A DNA stretch of 64,000 nt from Streptomyces sp. NRRL S-1022 (GCF_000720135.1 NZ_JOIU01000009.1:62001-126000), one strand, 5' to 3'; positions 16,777 to 28,240 are shown, counted from the first letter of the stretch. The notes: generated by a model from the sequence alone, not told the origin. Translations and numbers: made by a program.

Positions 16777-18249
16777 ATGCGCGTCTTCCTGCCCCTGACC
16801 GCCGTCACCACCACCGCGCTCCTGCTCGTCACGCTCACCGGCGCGACCCCCGCCGCAGCGGACCGGAACCCCGACGGCACAGCACCGGTCAAGGTGTCCC
16901 ACGGCGACCCGTACGCGAAGTGCACCATCGGAGCGAGGTCCCCCGACAGCATCGTCTACCCGGGCACCGAGGTCGAGCCGTACCTGTCCGTCGATCCGCG
17001 CGACCGCAAACGCGTGGTCACCGTGTTCCAGCAGGACCGCTGGAACGACGGCGGCGCCCGTGGCCTGGCGGCCGGCTGGACCACGGACGGCCGCACCTTC
17101 CACCGGAGCACGCTGCCGTTCAGCCTGTGCGCCCCCGGCGGCGCGGACTACGAACGCGCCTCCGACCCCTGGGTGAGCACCGGCCCGGACGGCACGGTCT
17201 ACGCCGGCGGGGAAGGCGTCGACTTCACGAAGAGCACGCGCAGCGCCCTCCTGGCCGCCACCTCCCGCGACGGCGGCCGCACGTGGCGGAACCTCACCAC
17301 CACGCACGTCGACGAGCAGCCGTTCTTCAACGACAAGCCGTCACTCACCGCCGACCCGATCCGCAAGGGCACCGCCTACCAGGTGTGGAACCGCCTCGAC
17401 AACGACCCGCCCGGCCCCGGTTCCCTCGACGGCCCCGGCTACCTCTCCCTCACCCGTGACGGCGGCCGCACCTGGAGCAAGGCCCGGCCGTTCGTCGTCA
17501 CCGGCACCGTGCCCAACACCCAGACCATCGGCCATCTGATCGTCGCCGACCGGCGCACCGGCACCCTGTACGACTTCTTCGACCGCATCACCTACTCCGA
17601 CGACCTGAGCACCGTCGTCAAAGCCCGCTACCAGGTGGTCACCTCGACCGACGCCGGACGGACCTGGAGCGCCCCGGTCACCGTGGCCCGGGACACCTCC
17701 GTACCGGAGGTCGACCCGAACGACCCCACCAGGCTGCTGCGCGCCGCGGCCACCCTGCCGAGCCCGGCCGTCGACCCCAGGACAGGCACGCTGTACATGG
17801 CCTACGAGGGCTCGGACTTCTCCGCTGGAAAGTCCGACTCCGTCCAGCTCGTGCGGTCCACCGACGGCGGACGCACCTGGGGGCGCCCTCAGCTGATCAG
17901 CCCCAAGGGCGTGCCGGCCTTCTCCCCGTCGATCGCGGTCACCGAGCGGGGCACGGTCGCGCTCACCTACTACGACCTCCGTTTCCTCAGGCCCGGCAAC
18001 ACCACCACCCTGCCCACCGCCTACCAACTGGCCACGCTGCGCCACGGAAACCCGGAGCTCAGGACCGAACGCCGGATCTCCCGGATCTTCGACTGGCTGC
18101 AGGCGCCGTACGCCGGCGGCTACTTCCTCGGCGACTACCAAGGCCTGACGACTGACGGCAGGAAAGTACGAGCGGTGCTCACCGAAACCCACTCCCACTC
18201 ACCGCAGAACCGCACGGACGTGTACACCGCCACCCTCCGCACCCCCTGA
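16777..18249 (+). CDS. Secreted BNR/Asp-box repeat protein (sialidase-like beta-propeller)
   Basis: 490 residues with an N-terminal signal peptide (hydrophobic residues 4-25, AAA cleavage region). Four Asp-box motifs are visible: SRDGGRTWRN, TRDGGRTWSK, STDAGRTWSA and STDGGRTWGR, as in six-bladed sialidase/BNR propellers. A full set of sialidase catalytic residues cannot be confirmed by eye: there is no clear FRIP motif at the N-terminus. Call it a sialidase-like or exo-glycosidase-like secreted propeller. GGAGGAG precedes the ATG. Monocistronic. Confidence 0.83.
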   Translation: MRVFLPLTAVTTTALLLVTLTGATPAAADRNPDGTAPVKVSHGDPYAKCTIGARSPDSIVYPGTEVEPYLSVDPRDRKRVVTVFQQDRWNDGGARGLAAGWTTDGRTFHRSTLPFSLCAPGGADYERASDPWVSTGPDGTVYAGGEGVDFTKSTRSALLAATSRDGGRTWRNLTTTHVDEQPFFNDKPSLTADPIRKGTAYQVWNRLDNDPPGPGSLDGPGYLSLTRDGGRTWSKARPFVVTGTVPNTQTIGHLIVADRRTGTLYDFFDRITYSDDLSTVVKARYQVVTSTDAGRTWSAPVTVARDTSVPEVDPNDPTRLLRAAATLPSPAVDPRTGTLYMAYEGSDFSAGKSDSVQLVRSTDGGRTWGRPQLISPKGVPAFSPSIAVTERGTVALTYYDLRFLRPGNTTTLPTAYQLATLRHGNPELRTERRISRIFDWLQAPYAGGYFLGDYQGLTTDGRKVRAVLTETHSHSPQNRTDVYTATLRTP

Positions 18250-18343
18250 CCGACGCCGACGCCGACGGACCGACGGCCCCGGCAGGGCGCCGCCCGGTCC
18301 GGGGCAGGTGGTGACCATGGGGGTGCAGTGAGACTGTCGCAAG

Positions 18344-18613
18344 GTGAGTGTGTGGATCGACTGGTCGCTCGACGGTGACGGCAGCGCCGGTGAGGAAGTG
18401 GAAGACGTGACGGCAGCTGTCCGCGCCGTCGAGATCTCCGTCGAGCGCGCACGACGGGCCTTCGAGACCGGCTCCCAGTGGCGGACGCTGAGGCGCGCGG
18501 CGGACCGCATGCAGGTGCGCATGCTCGACGAGGGGCGAAAGGCCCTGGCGCGGGGTGAAGGCTGGGGGACGGCGATCGAGGGCGTGCAGGTTCGCCTCAA
18601 GCCACGTGAGTGA
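18344..18613 (+). CDS. Small hypothetical protein
   Basis: 89 residues, acidic N-terminal half then a basic helical second half (ARRAFETGSQWRTLRRAADR). The GTG start at 18344 has only a weak AAGG upstream. Composition and codon bias look like a real gene, but no family is recognised. Overlapping frames on the minus strand look like shadows. Moderately supported. Confidence 0.45.
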   Translation: MSVWIDWSLDGDGSAGEEVEDVTAAVRAVEISVERARRAFETGSQWRTLRRAADRMQVRMLDEGRKALARGEGWGTAIEGVQVRLKPRE

Positions 18614-18725
18614 GTGCGGCCTGCGCCTGGGCCGGCGCAGCGACTTCGGCCGGGAGCCGCTGTGGCCCGAGTGATCAGGGGTGGCGAAAGTCGTCCCTCG
18701 CACGGGACGGATCGTCCAGGTCAGG

Positions 18726-20060
18726 TCAGTCATCGAGGTCGCCGAGCCAGCGCAGGGCGGTCAGGCTCGGCAGGAAGCAGTACTCGCCGCCCCGGGTGAC
18801 GACGAACTGCGGCAACGAGACGAGGCGCCGACGCAGCGGCCGCCGGGGGATGGTGAAGTCGGCGGAGCCGTCACGGGTGCCGGTGACGGGGTCCTGGGCG
18901 TTGTTCGCGCCGAAGAAGACGCCGTCGTTCATCCACTGCGTCTGGACGAACTCGAACTGCCGCCCGAGGTGTGCGCCGATGAACGCGAACATCAGGCCGC
19001 GGTCGGCTCCGTCGTCCTCCAGCACCCCCTCGGGCAGCGGCGGACCGTAGACGGCGCCGCGCCGGATCATGCGGTGCAGCCGCACCTCTCCGGCCACCGC
19101 GGCGTCACGGGGGTTGGCGCGGCGGATGTGGCAGCCGCCGGGCGTCCTGAATCCCAACGGGTCGTCGCTCTCGTACAGGAAGGTGTTACGGCGGTGCGGG
19201 TCGGCGCCGAGCGCGGGATCGTCGGCGTGCGGGGCCAGCGCCAGGGGAGCACCGCTGCGCCAGCGCCCCATGATCTTCGCGGCGATCAGTTCTTCGTCCT
19301 GGGGGCCGGTGGAGTTGTCCTTCAGGTACCGCCGGAACCCGGCGACGTCCTGGTGGAGTTTGCGGAAGACCGCGTAGCTGCCGTTGCGTCCCAGCACGGT
19401 CGGCTGGGGAGTTCGGCTGCCGCCGATCTCGTCCGGGTAGCCCACGACGAACTCGCCGGCTTTCAGTGGTACTTCCAGCTGGTTGGATCCCGGTATGCCG
19501 CTGCCTTCGACGGCCGGGTGGCTGACTCCGTCGCGGTATCCGAAGTGTTCGGTCTCGGTGGGCAGCGCGTAGCAGTCCTGCCGCCATGTCGCCGTCACGC
19601 CGGAGAGCCGCTCGTAGGCGGGCCGGGCCCGGTCGACGGCCGCCGCCAGGTGCGCCGGGTCGGGCGCGACCGCTGTGAGCACCACGTGGACGTCCCGGCT
19701 GCCCAGCGGCGCTTCCCAGTGCCGCGGGCTGCTCGCGCCCACATCACCCAGCGCTTCGGCCCGGGCGGCCATCCCCTGCCGGAACTCCCAGGCGAACGTG
19801 TCCAGCGAGGAGCGCGGCACCCCCAGCGCCTCCAGGCCGCGGCACGTGACGGCCACACTCACCCAGGTCTCCCCCAAAGGGCTGACGGAGTCCGCCGCGG
19901 AGGTCACCGCCGTACTCGCGCGCCGCATCAGCTCCCGTCCATCACCCCGGTCGTCGATGCGGAGGACGAGATAGGTCGCCGCATACGGCGTCGGCCGGGG
20001 ACTGAGCACCCCACGCTGGATGTCGTCGAGTTCCAGCGGGACGTCCGTGCGTACGCTCAC
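18726..20060 (-). CDS. Dyp-type peroxidase
   Basis: 444 residues of the dye-decolorising peroxidase superfamily. FGYRDGVSHP (about 195) holds the GxxDG motif with the distal catalytic Asp. A candidate proximal haem His lies in the GCHIRRANPRD region (about 325), followed by conserved MIRRG and MFAFIGAHLGRQFEFVQTQW (about 385). Length and motif spacing fit the longer fungal-type DyPs rather than EfeB; there is no Tat signal peptide. The GTG at 20060 has GGAGG just upstream. It is third in a same-strand operon after the 177-residue and 337-residue proteins. Peroxide-dependent oxidation is expected; the substrate is unknown. Confidence 0.9.
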   Translation of the reverse strand: MSVRTDVPLELDDIQRGVLSPRPTPYAATYLVLRIDDRGDGRELMRRASTAVTSAADSVSPLGETWVSVAVTCRGLEALGVPRSSLDTFAWEFRQGMAARAEALGDVGASSPRHWEAPLGSRDVHVVLTAVAPDPAHLAAAVDRARPAYERLSGVTATWRQDCYALPTETEHFGYRDGVSHPAVEGSGIPGSNQLEVPLKAGEFVVGYPDEIGGSRTPQPTVLGRNGSYAVFRKLHQDVAGFRRYLKDNSTGPQDEELIAAKIMGRWRSGAPLALAPHADDPALGADPHRRNTFLYESDDPLGFRTPGGCHIRRANPRDAAVAGEVRLHRMIRRGAVYGPPLPEGVLEDDGADRGLMFAFIGAHLGRQFEFVQTQWMNDGVFFGANNAQDPVTGTRDGSADFTIPRRPLRRRLVSLPQFVVTRGGEYCFLPSLTALRWLGDLDD

Positions 20061-20076
20061 CGTTGACCTCCGCGCC

Positions 20077-21090
20077 TTACTTGGAGACGAGGTTCCGCCA
20101 GAAGTTCCGCAGGCTGTCGTCCCCGCCGAACAGGGAACTGAAGATCGTCGAGTCCGCCAGCAGCAGATCCGCCGCGCGGTCACCGCTGGGCGGCATCCAC
20201 AGGAACATGTTGAACTCCGTGTTGCCGGCCTCGGTGAACGGATGCGGCCTGCCGGTGTCGATCGGCTGCCTGGCCAGCACACGGACGGCGTCCGGGTCGT
20301 CGGTCGTCACGTCGTAGTGGGGCAGGTGCAGGTGGAAGTTGAAGTTCGTCACCCCCTCCAGCCACCCCTTCGGATCCAGGTCCGGGACCGTGGACAGAGG
20401 GGCGATCTGGTTGCCCTCGCGCGTCGCGGGACGCAGTCCGTACCGGTTCACGACCGGCACCCCGAGGCCCTTCATCACGTCCCTGACGTAGGTGGCGAAC
20501 CGCTGCTGCCGGGGCACCAGCGGATCGCCGTGGTGGCGGTACTCCATCTCCCGGACCTTCAGGTCGTCCGAGGCGCCGACGTCGTGGTGCGGGCCGAGGA
20601 CGAGGCAGGCGTCCTCCCGGCCGAGGAACGCCCCCAGGGCCTCGATCTCCTCGGGCCGGGCCTCCTGCTCGGTGACCGCGTGGTCCAGCCCGAACACGAA
20701 CAGCACGTCCGTGTCCCCGAGCACCCGCTCATCGAGCGGGGTGAAGAAGCCCGCCTGGTCGATGCGCTGGTACACCGGGACGGGATGCCCCGTGACCTCC
20801 TCGACGTAGTCCTGGAACGGCACCCAGGCCCAGAAGAACAGCTCCAGTGATCCGGCGATGCCCTGCTGGAACCGATACGGGTCCGACCACTTCGGGTCTT
20901 CGTACGCGGGCCAGGCCACCCGCCTGACCTCGGTCATCGTGGAGAACCGGTTGTCGAGCTCGGCCGCGTTGCGGCCGGCCTCGGCCGGATAGCTCCACGA
21001 GACGTAGATGCTCACACGCCGTCCGCCGGGGGTGTACTTCCGCGGAATGTGCCGCTGGTTGTACGTCCGTGCGGTCCTGACCTCGCTCAT
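20077..21090 (-). CDS. Conserved hypothetical protein in DyP operon
   Basis: 337 residues, soluble, no signal peptide, with no recognised domain. It is rich in aromatic residues and has His clusters (LVLGPHHDVGA, FHLHLPHYDV) that could bind metal or haem. Aromatic-rich stretches (LELFFWAWVPFQDYV, RNFWRNLVSK) stand out. ATG at 21090 is preferred; a GTG at 21105 that overlaps the upstream TGA is the alternative start. It lies 16 bp upstream of the peroxidase gene, so the product probably works with it, for example in substrate delivery or as a partner; this is inference only. Confidence 0.75.
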   Translation of the reverse strand: MSEVRTARTYNQRHIPRKYTPGGRRVSIYVSWSYPAEAGRNAAELDNRFSTMTEVRRVAWPAYEDPKWSDPYRFQQGIAGSLELFFWAWVPFQDYVEEVTGHPVPVYQRIDQAGFFTPLDERVLGDTDVLFVFGLDHAVTEQEARPEEIEALGAFLGREDACLVLGPHHDVGASDDLKVREMEYRHHGDPLVPRQQRFATYVRDVMKGLGVPVVNRYGLRPATREGNQIAPLSTVPDLDPKGWLEGVTNFNFHLHLPHYDVTTDDPDAVRVLARQPIDTGRPHPFTEAGNTEFNMFLWMPPSGDRAADLLLADSTIFSSLFGGDDSLRNFWRNLVSK

Positions 21091-21101
21091 GTCCTTCAGC
21101 C

Positions 21102-21635
21102 TCACTGCATCTGGTCGAGCATCTCCGACAGGGCGCTCTTTATCCGCAGGGCCTTCTTGATCTCGTCCGACGTCACGTACGGATACTCTCCGTACTCGAT
21201 GAAGCTCGGACAGTGGTGCTCACGGACGTACCTGACGAATCCCTCGGGGTTGGTCCGCCAGTCCTCGGGGAACCCTTCGAGATTCTCGAAGACGGTGCTC
21301 GCGCCGACCTTCGTGAACAGCGCGACGGCGTCCTCGGTGTACTTGTCGAAGTCGGTGTCGAAGATCCCCTGGTACATGAAGCGCGTGTCGTCGTCGAAGA
21401 GAACCCAGCGCAGATAGTGCAGCTTCAACGGCGCCAGCAGGTACGGATCTTCCTCCAGTGCCTTGACCAGCGTGTTGCCGTGCGCACGCACCACCTCGGC
21501 CCGGCCCGGCTTGATCGGAGCGATGATGGTGAACCCGTAGCACGCCGGGGTCCTGGGGAAGATCGGACCGTACTTCCCCTGCGCGAGATGGTCGGTTTCC
21601 TTGGGGAGGGCCACCATCTGCGGTTTGATCTCCAT
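21102..21635 (-). CDS. Conserved hypothetical protein, possible alpha-beta-barrel partner of DyP
   Basis: 177 residues, first gene of the DyP operon, with a GAGGAGCG site before ATG at 21635. YGFTIIAPIKPGRAEVVRAH and LHYLRWVLFDDDTRFMYQGI look like the beta-alpha-beta elements of a ferredoxin-like (dimeric alpha-beta barrel) fold, the fold that DyP domains are also built from. No catalytic motif is recognised. The downstream gene starts within or just after its stop. It may form a complex with the peroxidase; this is inference. Confidence 0.78.
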   Translation of the reverse strand: MEIKPQMVALPKETDHLAQGKYGPIFPRTPACYGFTIIAPIKPGRAEVVRAHGNTLVKALEEDPYLLAPLKLHYLRWVLFDDDTRFMYQGIFDTDFDKYTEDAVALFTKVGASTVFENLEGFPEDWRTNPEGFVRYVREHHCPSFIEYGEYPYVTSDEIKKALRIKSALSEMLDQMQ

Positions 21636-21765
21636 GTCCGCTCCTCACAGGATCCAGAGGGCTGGGACCGACCTCCAGCGTGGCATGGGACCGCTGGGCG
21701 TGCCCCCTGAGTGGGCCGGGGACCGGCACGTCCCCTGCCCGCTCCACCGACCGCCGGACACAACA

Positions 21766-21798
21766 GAGAATCGAACTCGCGCTCTCAGCTTGGGAAGC
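21766..21798 (-). other. tRNA-Gly fragment, probable att site (distal end of island)
   Basis: These 33 bases are identical to 30808-30840 inside the tRNA-Gly gene (T-arm through anticodon loop, same orientation). Identity stops sharply on both sides; the acceptor-stem end is not kept. Such a copy is the usual scar of site-specific integration into a tRNA gene and marks the left boundary of a roughly 9-kb segment. Confidence 0.75.
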
Positions 21799-22093
21799 GA
21801 CGGCGATTGGGCGACTGCATGGCCTCTGAACCGGGCGTTTGTACTCTGGCGTGGTGCCTGAGGGCGCAGGATCGCTCGCTGTGACCGTGGCTGTCCGCCC
21901 TTAAGGGCACGCTGTGGGCACGGCGTCGAAGGACGCCGGCCGAGGTGCTTGCGTGAACGGGCTCCGCGCTTGGTGCCGCTGTCTCTCTTCGTCGCGTTCC
22001 GCGCGGGCGAGTGGTCGATGCCGGCGGGCGACCTTCCGGGCCGTAGTCTCCTTCGGCCAGACGGCGTTCCGGATACGTCCCGAGCCCACGTGT

Positions 22094-22438
22094 TCAGCCG
22101 GAGCCGGCGCTGCCCGCCGATTCGCTGGCGGCACGGCGGTACTCGGCGTTGATGCGCTGCGCTTCCTCGAGCTGGTCCTCAAGGATGACGATGCGGCACG
22201 CGGCCTCGATCGGAGTCCCCTTGTCGACGAGCTCGCGGGCGCGCGCGGCGATCCGCAGTTGGTAGCGGGAGTACCGGCGATGTCCTCCCTCCGAGCGGAG
22301 CGGAGTGATCAGACGAGCCTCACCGATGGCCCGGAGGAAGGCCGGGGTGGCGCCGAGCATCTCTGCCGCCCGGCCCATCGTGTACGCCGGGTAGTCGTCG
22401 TCGTCCAGACGATCATTCAGGGGGTTGTCCGATGTCAT
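22094..22438 (-). CDS. MerR-family transcriptional regulator
   Basis: 114 residues. A MerR winged-helix domain fills the first 75 residues (YTMGRAAEMLGATPAFLRAI, then PLRSEGGHRRYSRYQLRIA), followed by a dimerisation helix (IVILEDQLEEAQRINAEYRR) and a short Ser/Gly tail. There is no separate effector domain. ATG at 22438 follows GAGGTG. A perfect 32-bp palindrome lies 26 bp upstream and may be its own operator or a terminator-like element. Neighbouring remnants of a DEAD-box helicase and a cold-shock gene suggest it belonged to a cold-shock-type unit. Confidence 0.85.
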   Translation of the reverse strand: MTSDNPLNDRLDDDDYPAYTMGRAAEMLGATPAFLRAIGEARLITPLRSEGGHRRYSRYQLRIAARARELVDKGTPIEAACRIVILEDQLEEAQRINAEYRRAASESAGSAGSG

Positions 22439-22463
22439 GTCACCTCGCTGTGCAACGCGTCGA

Positions 22464-22495
22464 GGGGCCCTGGTGCCGTACGGCACCAGGGCCCC
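22464..22495. promoter_or_regulatory. Perfect 32-bp palindrome upstream of the MerR gene
   Basis: Both halves are perfectly complementary with no loop (centre CCGTACGG at 22476-22483, arms reaching GGGG and CCCC). It begins 26 bp upstream of the MerR start codon. It could be an operator or, when transcribed, a hairpin. The role is inferred. Confidence 0.55.
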
Positions 22496-23182
22496 GAAGG
22501 AGATTGAACACCATCTGTCGGCCCTACTGCTGTGCCGACCTTCTGTTTCCGCTACCCGGCCCGGCAGAGGGGGGTGCGGGGGGATCGCAGCTGCTTGACC
22601 GGGGACCACCATCCATTTCCGGGGTCTTGCGGTACCCGGTCCGAGTGCTTCTCGGGCCGGGCGATCCTGATGGCGTCTGCTCCTCCGTTCCTCTTCGAAC
22701 CAACCACTGAGTGAACCGGTACTGCTGTTGGCAGCTCCTGGGCGTGCGAGCCGCCCAGTGCGGCTCCCGGTCCCGTCACCGTTCTGGGAACACTCTGGCT
22801 TCGAGGCGCGGGAGCCGCACTGACCTGCGTACTTCGTATTCAGCCACCCGCCAGTTCGTGTCTGGCGGGTCTCGTTCGACCGTGTCTACGAGAAGAACCA
22901 TACCCATGTCAGGGACGAAAATCTACTCGTGCGAAAGTAGATTTTCCCTTCTGATGAAGGAAGAAGCCTGCCGCGATCTCCTGATGAGCTGCTCGTCGTC
23001 ATCTCCGCGCGGTGGAGTCCGAGCGGAGCAATCGGATGTCGCCGACCGTGGTCGTCGGCGGCGCCGTCATCACCGGCCGGCTGGCTCCCGAGGCGGTGTG
23101 GCAGGAGCGGGTGGCGAACCGATGGACGCTGCCTCCGCCCCGTTGCCCGGCCGGCGCTTTCCCAGGGGACGGCGACACAGCG
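22496..23182. other. Gene-poor stretch with two inverted repeats
   Basis: 687 bp with no credible coding frame. It contains ACCCGCCAG/CTGGCGGGT (22846-22854 / 22862-22870) and an A/T-rich perfect 10-bp repeat AAAATCTACT/AGTAGATTTT (22918-22927 / 22936-22945), which is striking in this GC-rich genome and may be an operator or an intrinsic terminator. The rest looks like eroded sequence. Confidence 0.5.
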
Positions 23183-23220
23183 GTGGGGGTCCTGCCGACG
23201 TGCGTCGGCAGGACCCCCAC
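23183..23220 (-). terminator. Terminator hairpin downstream of the helicase remnant
   Basis: Perfect 17-bp inverted repeat (23183-23199 / 23204-23220) with a 4-nt loop. It lies 31 bp beyond the helicase stop and probably marks where the 3' end of the former full gene joined its terminator. Confidence 0.75.
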
Positions 23221-23251
23221 CGGGATTCTGAGGGCGGTCTCCCGCCCGTCC

Positions 23252-23782
23252 TCACACGGCCACGGGGCCGGTGCCGCCGAGCAGTGCGGACGCGGTTCGG
23301 AGGAGAGTGGGTTCACCCTCGCCCACGGGCGCGCCCTCGGGTCGGTCGTGGCAGGGCTCACGGGTGGGGACGAGGATCAGAGCCAGTGGCCGGCGCGGCT
23401 CGGCGCGCCGGCCCGCCGTACGGGCGAGGACCGCCAGGCCGAAGGCGAGAGTCTTGCCCGACCCGGTGCGACCGCGGCCGAGCACGTCACGGCCGGCCAG
23501 GGAGTTCGGCAGGGTGGCCGCCTGGATCGGGAACGGTACGGTCACGCCTTCGTGGCCGAGCGTGGTCAGCAACGGCGCCGGCATGGCGAGATCGGCGAAC
23601 GCCTCGACAGCGGGCAACGCGGGCGTGACCGTCTTCGGCGGCGCGAACTCGCCCCCCGCGTGCTGTCGGTTTCCGTAACCGACGGAACGGCGCGGAACGC
23701 CGGAGCGGCTCGTGGCGGCGCTTCCTCCGAAACGGTCGTATGCGCGATTGGTGCGTGCGCGAGTGGAGTGGGTGCGGTTCAT
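23252..23782 (-). pseudogene. Truncated DEAD-box RNA helicase
   Basis: The 176-residue frame starts like a cold-shock DEAD-box helicase: a basic N-terminus, a Q-motif (VPFPIQAATLPNSLAGRDVL), motif I GRTGSGKT and motif Ia LILVPTRE. Just after Ia the sequence becomes unrelated and stops; the DEAD box, SAT motif and whole second RecA domain are missing. A strong terminator follows directly, so most of the gene was deleted. Helicase and cold-shock genes are often neighbours in Streptomyces, which fits the csp gene 181 bp away. Confidence 0.8.
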
Positions 23783-23900
23783 GCGGAACTTTCCTCGATG
23801 CGGGCACGTATCAAGGAATTTCAGCAGCAGAATGAGCGGCGCAGAGAATCGCGAGAACGGGCCGAAAACGACAGGGCCGAATCACCCTGGAAATGAAGCG

Positions 23901-23936
23901 AGCTGGGGCCCGCACCCCAAGGTGCGGGCCCCAGCT
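23901..23936. terminator. Terminator hairpin after the cold-shock gene
   Basis: Perfect 16-bp inverted repeat (23901-23916 / 23921-23936) with loop CCAA, 26 bp downstream of the csp stop on the minus strand. Confidence 0.8.
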
Positions 23937-23962
23937 GCGAATTACGCGGGGGTGCCGGTGCG

Positions 23963-24166
23963 TCAGGCGGGAACGATGTTCTCGGCCGTCGGGCCCTTCT
24001 GGCCCTGGGCGATGTCGAACGACACCTTCTGGCCTTCCAGCAGCTCGCGGAAGCCCTGGGCGGCGATGTTCGAGTAGTGGGCGAAGACGTCGGGGCCGCC
24101 GCCGTCCTGCTCGATGAAGCCGAAGCCCTTTTCGGCGTTGAACCACTTCACGGTGCCAGTAGCCAT
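23963..24166 (-). CDS. Cold-shock protein (CspA family)
   Basis: 67 residues, a complete single cold-shock domain. RNP1 is present as KGFGFIEQD (about 14-22), RNP2 as DVFAHYS (about 26-32), and the usual start [14 protein letters not shown] is intact. It binds single-stranded nucleic acid and acts as an RNA chaperone. ATG at 24166 follows GAAGGAGAAAC. A long non-coding leader (24167 to about 24400) fits the post-transcriptional control usual for csp genes. Confidence 0.95.
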   Translation of the reverse strand: MATGTVKWFNAEKGFGFIEQDGGGPDVFAHYSNIAAQGFRELLEGQKVSFDIAQGQKGPTAENIVPA

Positions 24167-24593
24167 GTTGTTTCTCCTTCGGAGGCGGTGTCAGGAATAC
24201 GCCCTGTGCGCATTCCGTGTCGCCGTGATGATCAGCCGTCGGAAAAACCTTCTGGCAACCACACCTGCAACTGAGATAAACCGTAGCACGGTGCGATCGG
24301 CCGTGCCCGGTGGATAATTCCGCTCCGTCCGGCGGCCGAGGAATACTCGCCGTGCCCCGCACCTATATCTCATTTCACGGGCACAGATATTGCTCTCCGT
24401 GGGCGCGGCCTTCCTGCCGTGCACTTCCGCCCACAGCCCTGTGACCTCCCTCGACGGGACATGTGCCGCTGCCACCGTCGTCAGCGGTTGGCACAACGGC
24501 GAACGCGTCTGGGACACCCGTACCGCGACAAAGGTCACATCCCCCGGGCGACCTCGCCCCGCGGTGGCGGTCGCCGCCCGACCCGCGCCGAGT
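24167..24593 (-). promoter_or_regulatory. Leader/promoter region of the csp gene, otherwise empty
   Basis: 427 bp with no credible gene. The A/T-rich part around 24230-24300 probably holds the csp promoter and long 5' leader; no exact -10/-35 pair was fixed. Between about 24400 and 24593 nothing is recognised. Confidence 0.4.
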
Positions 24594-24998
24594 TCAGGCT
24601 CCGGCGATGGTCCGGCCCGGCATCGGCTCCGCGAGCGCGGCCCGCCAGGCCGGGGCGCCGAAGGGGCCGGCGAAGTACTGCGTCTCGTGCACCACGTGCT
24701 GGTCAGCGAATTCCATGATGCTCACCGAGTGCGAAGGCACACCGTCGTAGGTGATGAGGCATTCGCTCACCCATAGGTTCGCATGGCCGGTGATCCGCTG
24801 GACGGTGAAGTGTCGGTCGGCCGGGTGGCCGCCGCGTTGCGCGGAGATCGTCGCTCGGCCGCGGAACCGCTCACCTGACTGCGGGTAGTCCAGGACGGCG
24901 TCCGTGGCGTAGATGGCGTGCTCGGCTTCGGTGTCCCCGCGTTCAGAAGCCCGCCAGTGCTCCTCGATCGCTGCCCTGGTCCGGGAGTCGGCATCCAT
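24594..24998 (-). CDS. SnoaL-like / NTF2-fold protein
   Basis: 134 residues of the NTF2-like superfamily: an N-terminal helix (AAIEEHWRASERGDTEAEHA), then YATDAVLDYPQSGERFRGRA and a beta-rich C-terminus with SIMEFADQHVVHETQYFAG. This resembles SnoaL-like polyketide-cyclase or unknown-function proteins. ATG at 24998 follows GGAAGGGCGG. It stands alone within the island. Enzyme activity cannot be assigned. Confidence 0.8.
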   Translation of the reverse strand: MDADSRTRAAIEEHWRASERGDTEAEHAIYATDAVLDYPQSGERFRGRATISAQRGGHPADRHFTVQRITGHANLWVSECLITYDGVPSHSVSIMEFADQHVVHETQYFAGPFGAPAWRAALAEPMPGRTIAGA

Positions 24999-25185
24999 GG
25001 CACCGCCCTTCCGTAGCGGTGACAGCCTAGACACTCCGGGCCACAACCAGCCCGGGGCCAGGCTTGGTCGGACGTCCAGTCGGGGAACGCCTTCGCGCGT
25101 GCCCAGAGCTTGAGTGAGGCCCGTTCGACGCCGCAAAAGGTCGACGGTCGTGGCTTTCGCGGAACGGCCGACGCTTGCAGTTGGT

Positions 25186-25400
25186 TCATTTGCCGGCCTC
25201 GGGTCCGTACCACTGGAGCGCCTGGCCGGTGACGGCGGCGATGCACTCGAAGTCCCGGTCGCGGTGCAGCAGAGTGAGCCCCTGCAACTCGGCCGTGGCG
25301 GCTACCACGAGGTCGACGGCTCCGGCGCTGCGGTGCTTTCCGCGCTGGGTACTCCATGATGGCCAGCAGGTCGCCGTGGCGCTGGGTTGGGGATGGTGAC
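25186..25400 (-). pseudogene. Frameshifted VapC-type PIN-domain toxin remnant
   Basis: The C-terminal frame reads [28 protein letters not shown], which is the end of a PIN-domain VapC ribonuclease with the conserved Asp residues. The preceding part ([15 protein letters not shown]) lies in a different frame just upstream (about 25350-25400), so a frameshift separates the two. The N-terminus and a VapB antitoxin gene are absent. Non-functional relic. Confidence 0.65.
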
Positions 25401-25467
25401 GGCGGCCGAGAGGATTCTTCCCTCGGTCGCGGCAACCTTTGTGTGCGTGGCGGCAACTGGCGGGTGA

Positions 25468-27951
<2,484 letters not shown>

Positions 27952-27979
27952 CCCGCCTGATCGACACTCACCACCGCGA

Positions 27980-28010
27980 GGAGCCCCGGCCGTGCATCGG
28001 CTGGGGCTCC
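27980..28010 (+). terminator. Terminator hairpin after the xylanase gene
   Basis: GGAGCCCC (27980-27987) pairs with GGGGCTCC (28003-28010), extended inward by G.U and GCCG/CGGC pairs around loop TGCAT. It lies 29 bp after the stop. Confidence 0.65.
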
Positions 28011-28208
28011 GATCGTTTGGGGGCCAGACGGAGGCTCGGCGCAGCTTTGTCGGGCTGACGGGTGGGCTCCTGGTCCTGCGCGGTGTGGGCGCCGGCGTGC
28101 CGGGCCGCATTCACCTTCCGCCACATCGGCGCATTCCTCGACCGGAACGGCCGCACTGTCCCGGCCTCGCGGTCGAACCCGGCTTCCCTCGAAGACGAAG
28201 ATGACGAA

Positions 28209-28240
28209 ATGCGCCCCCATCCAGGGAGATGGGGGCGCAT
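28209..28240 (-). terminator. Terminator hairpin after the ricin-domain glycosidase gene
   Basis: Perfect 13-bp inverted repeat (28209-28221 / 28228-28240) with a 6-nt loop, 13 bp beyond the minus-strand stop. Confidence 0.75.

Noticed and set aside
23252..23782. Complete DEAD-box helicase gene
   Set aside because: Sequence after motif Ia is unrelated and the DEAD, SAT and second RecA-domain motifs are missing.
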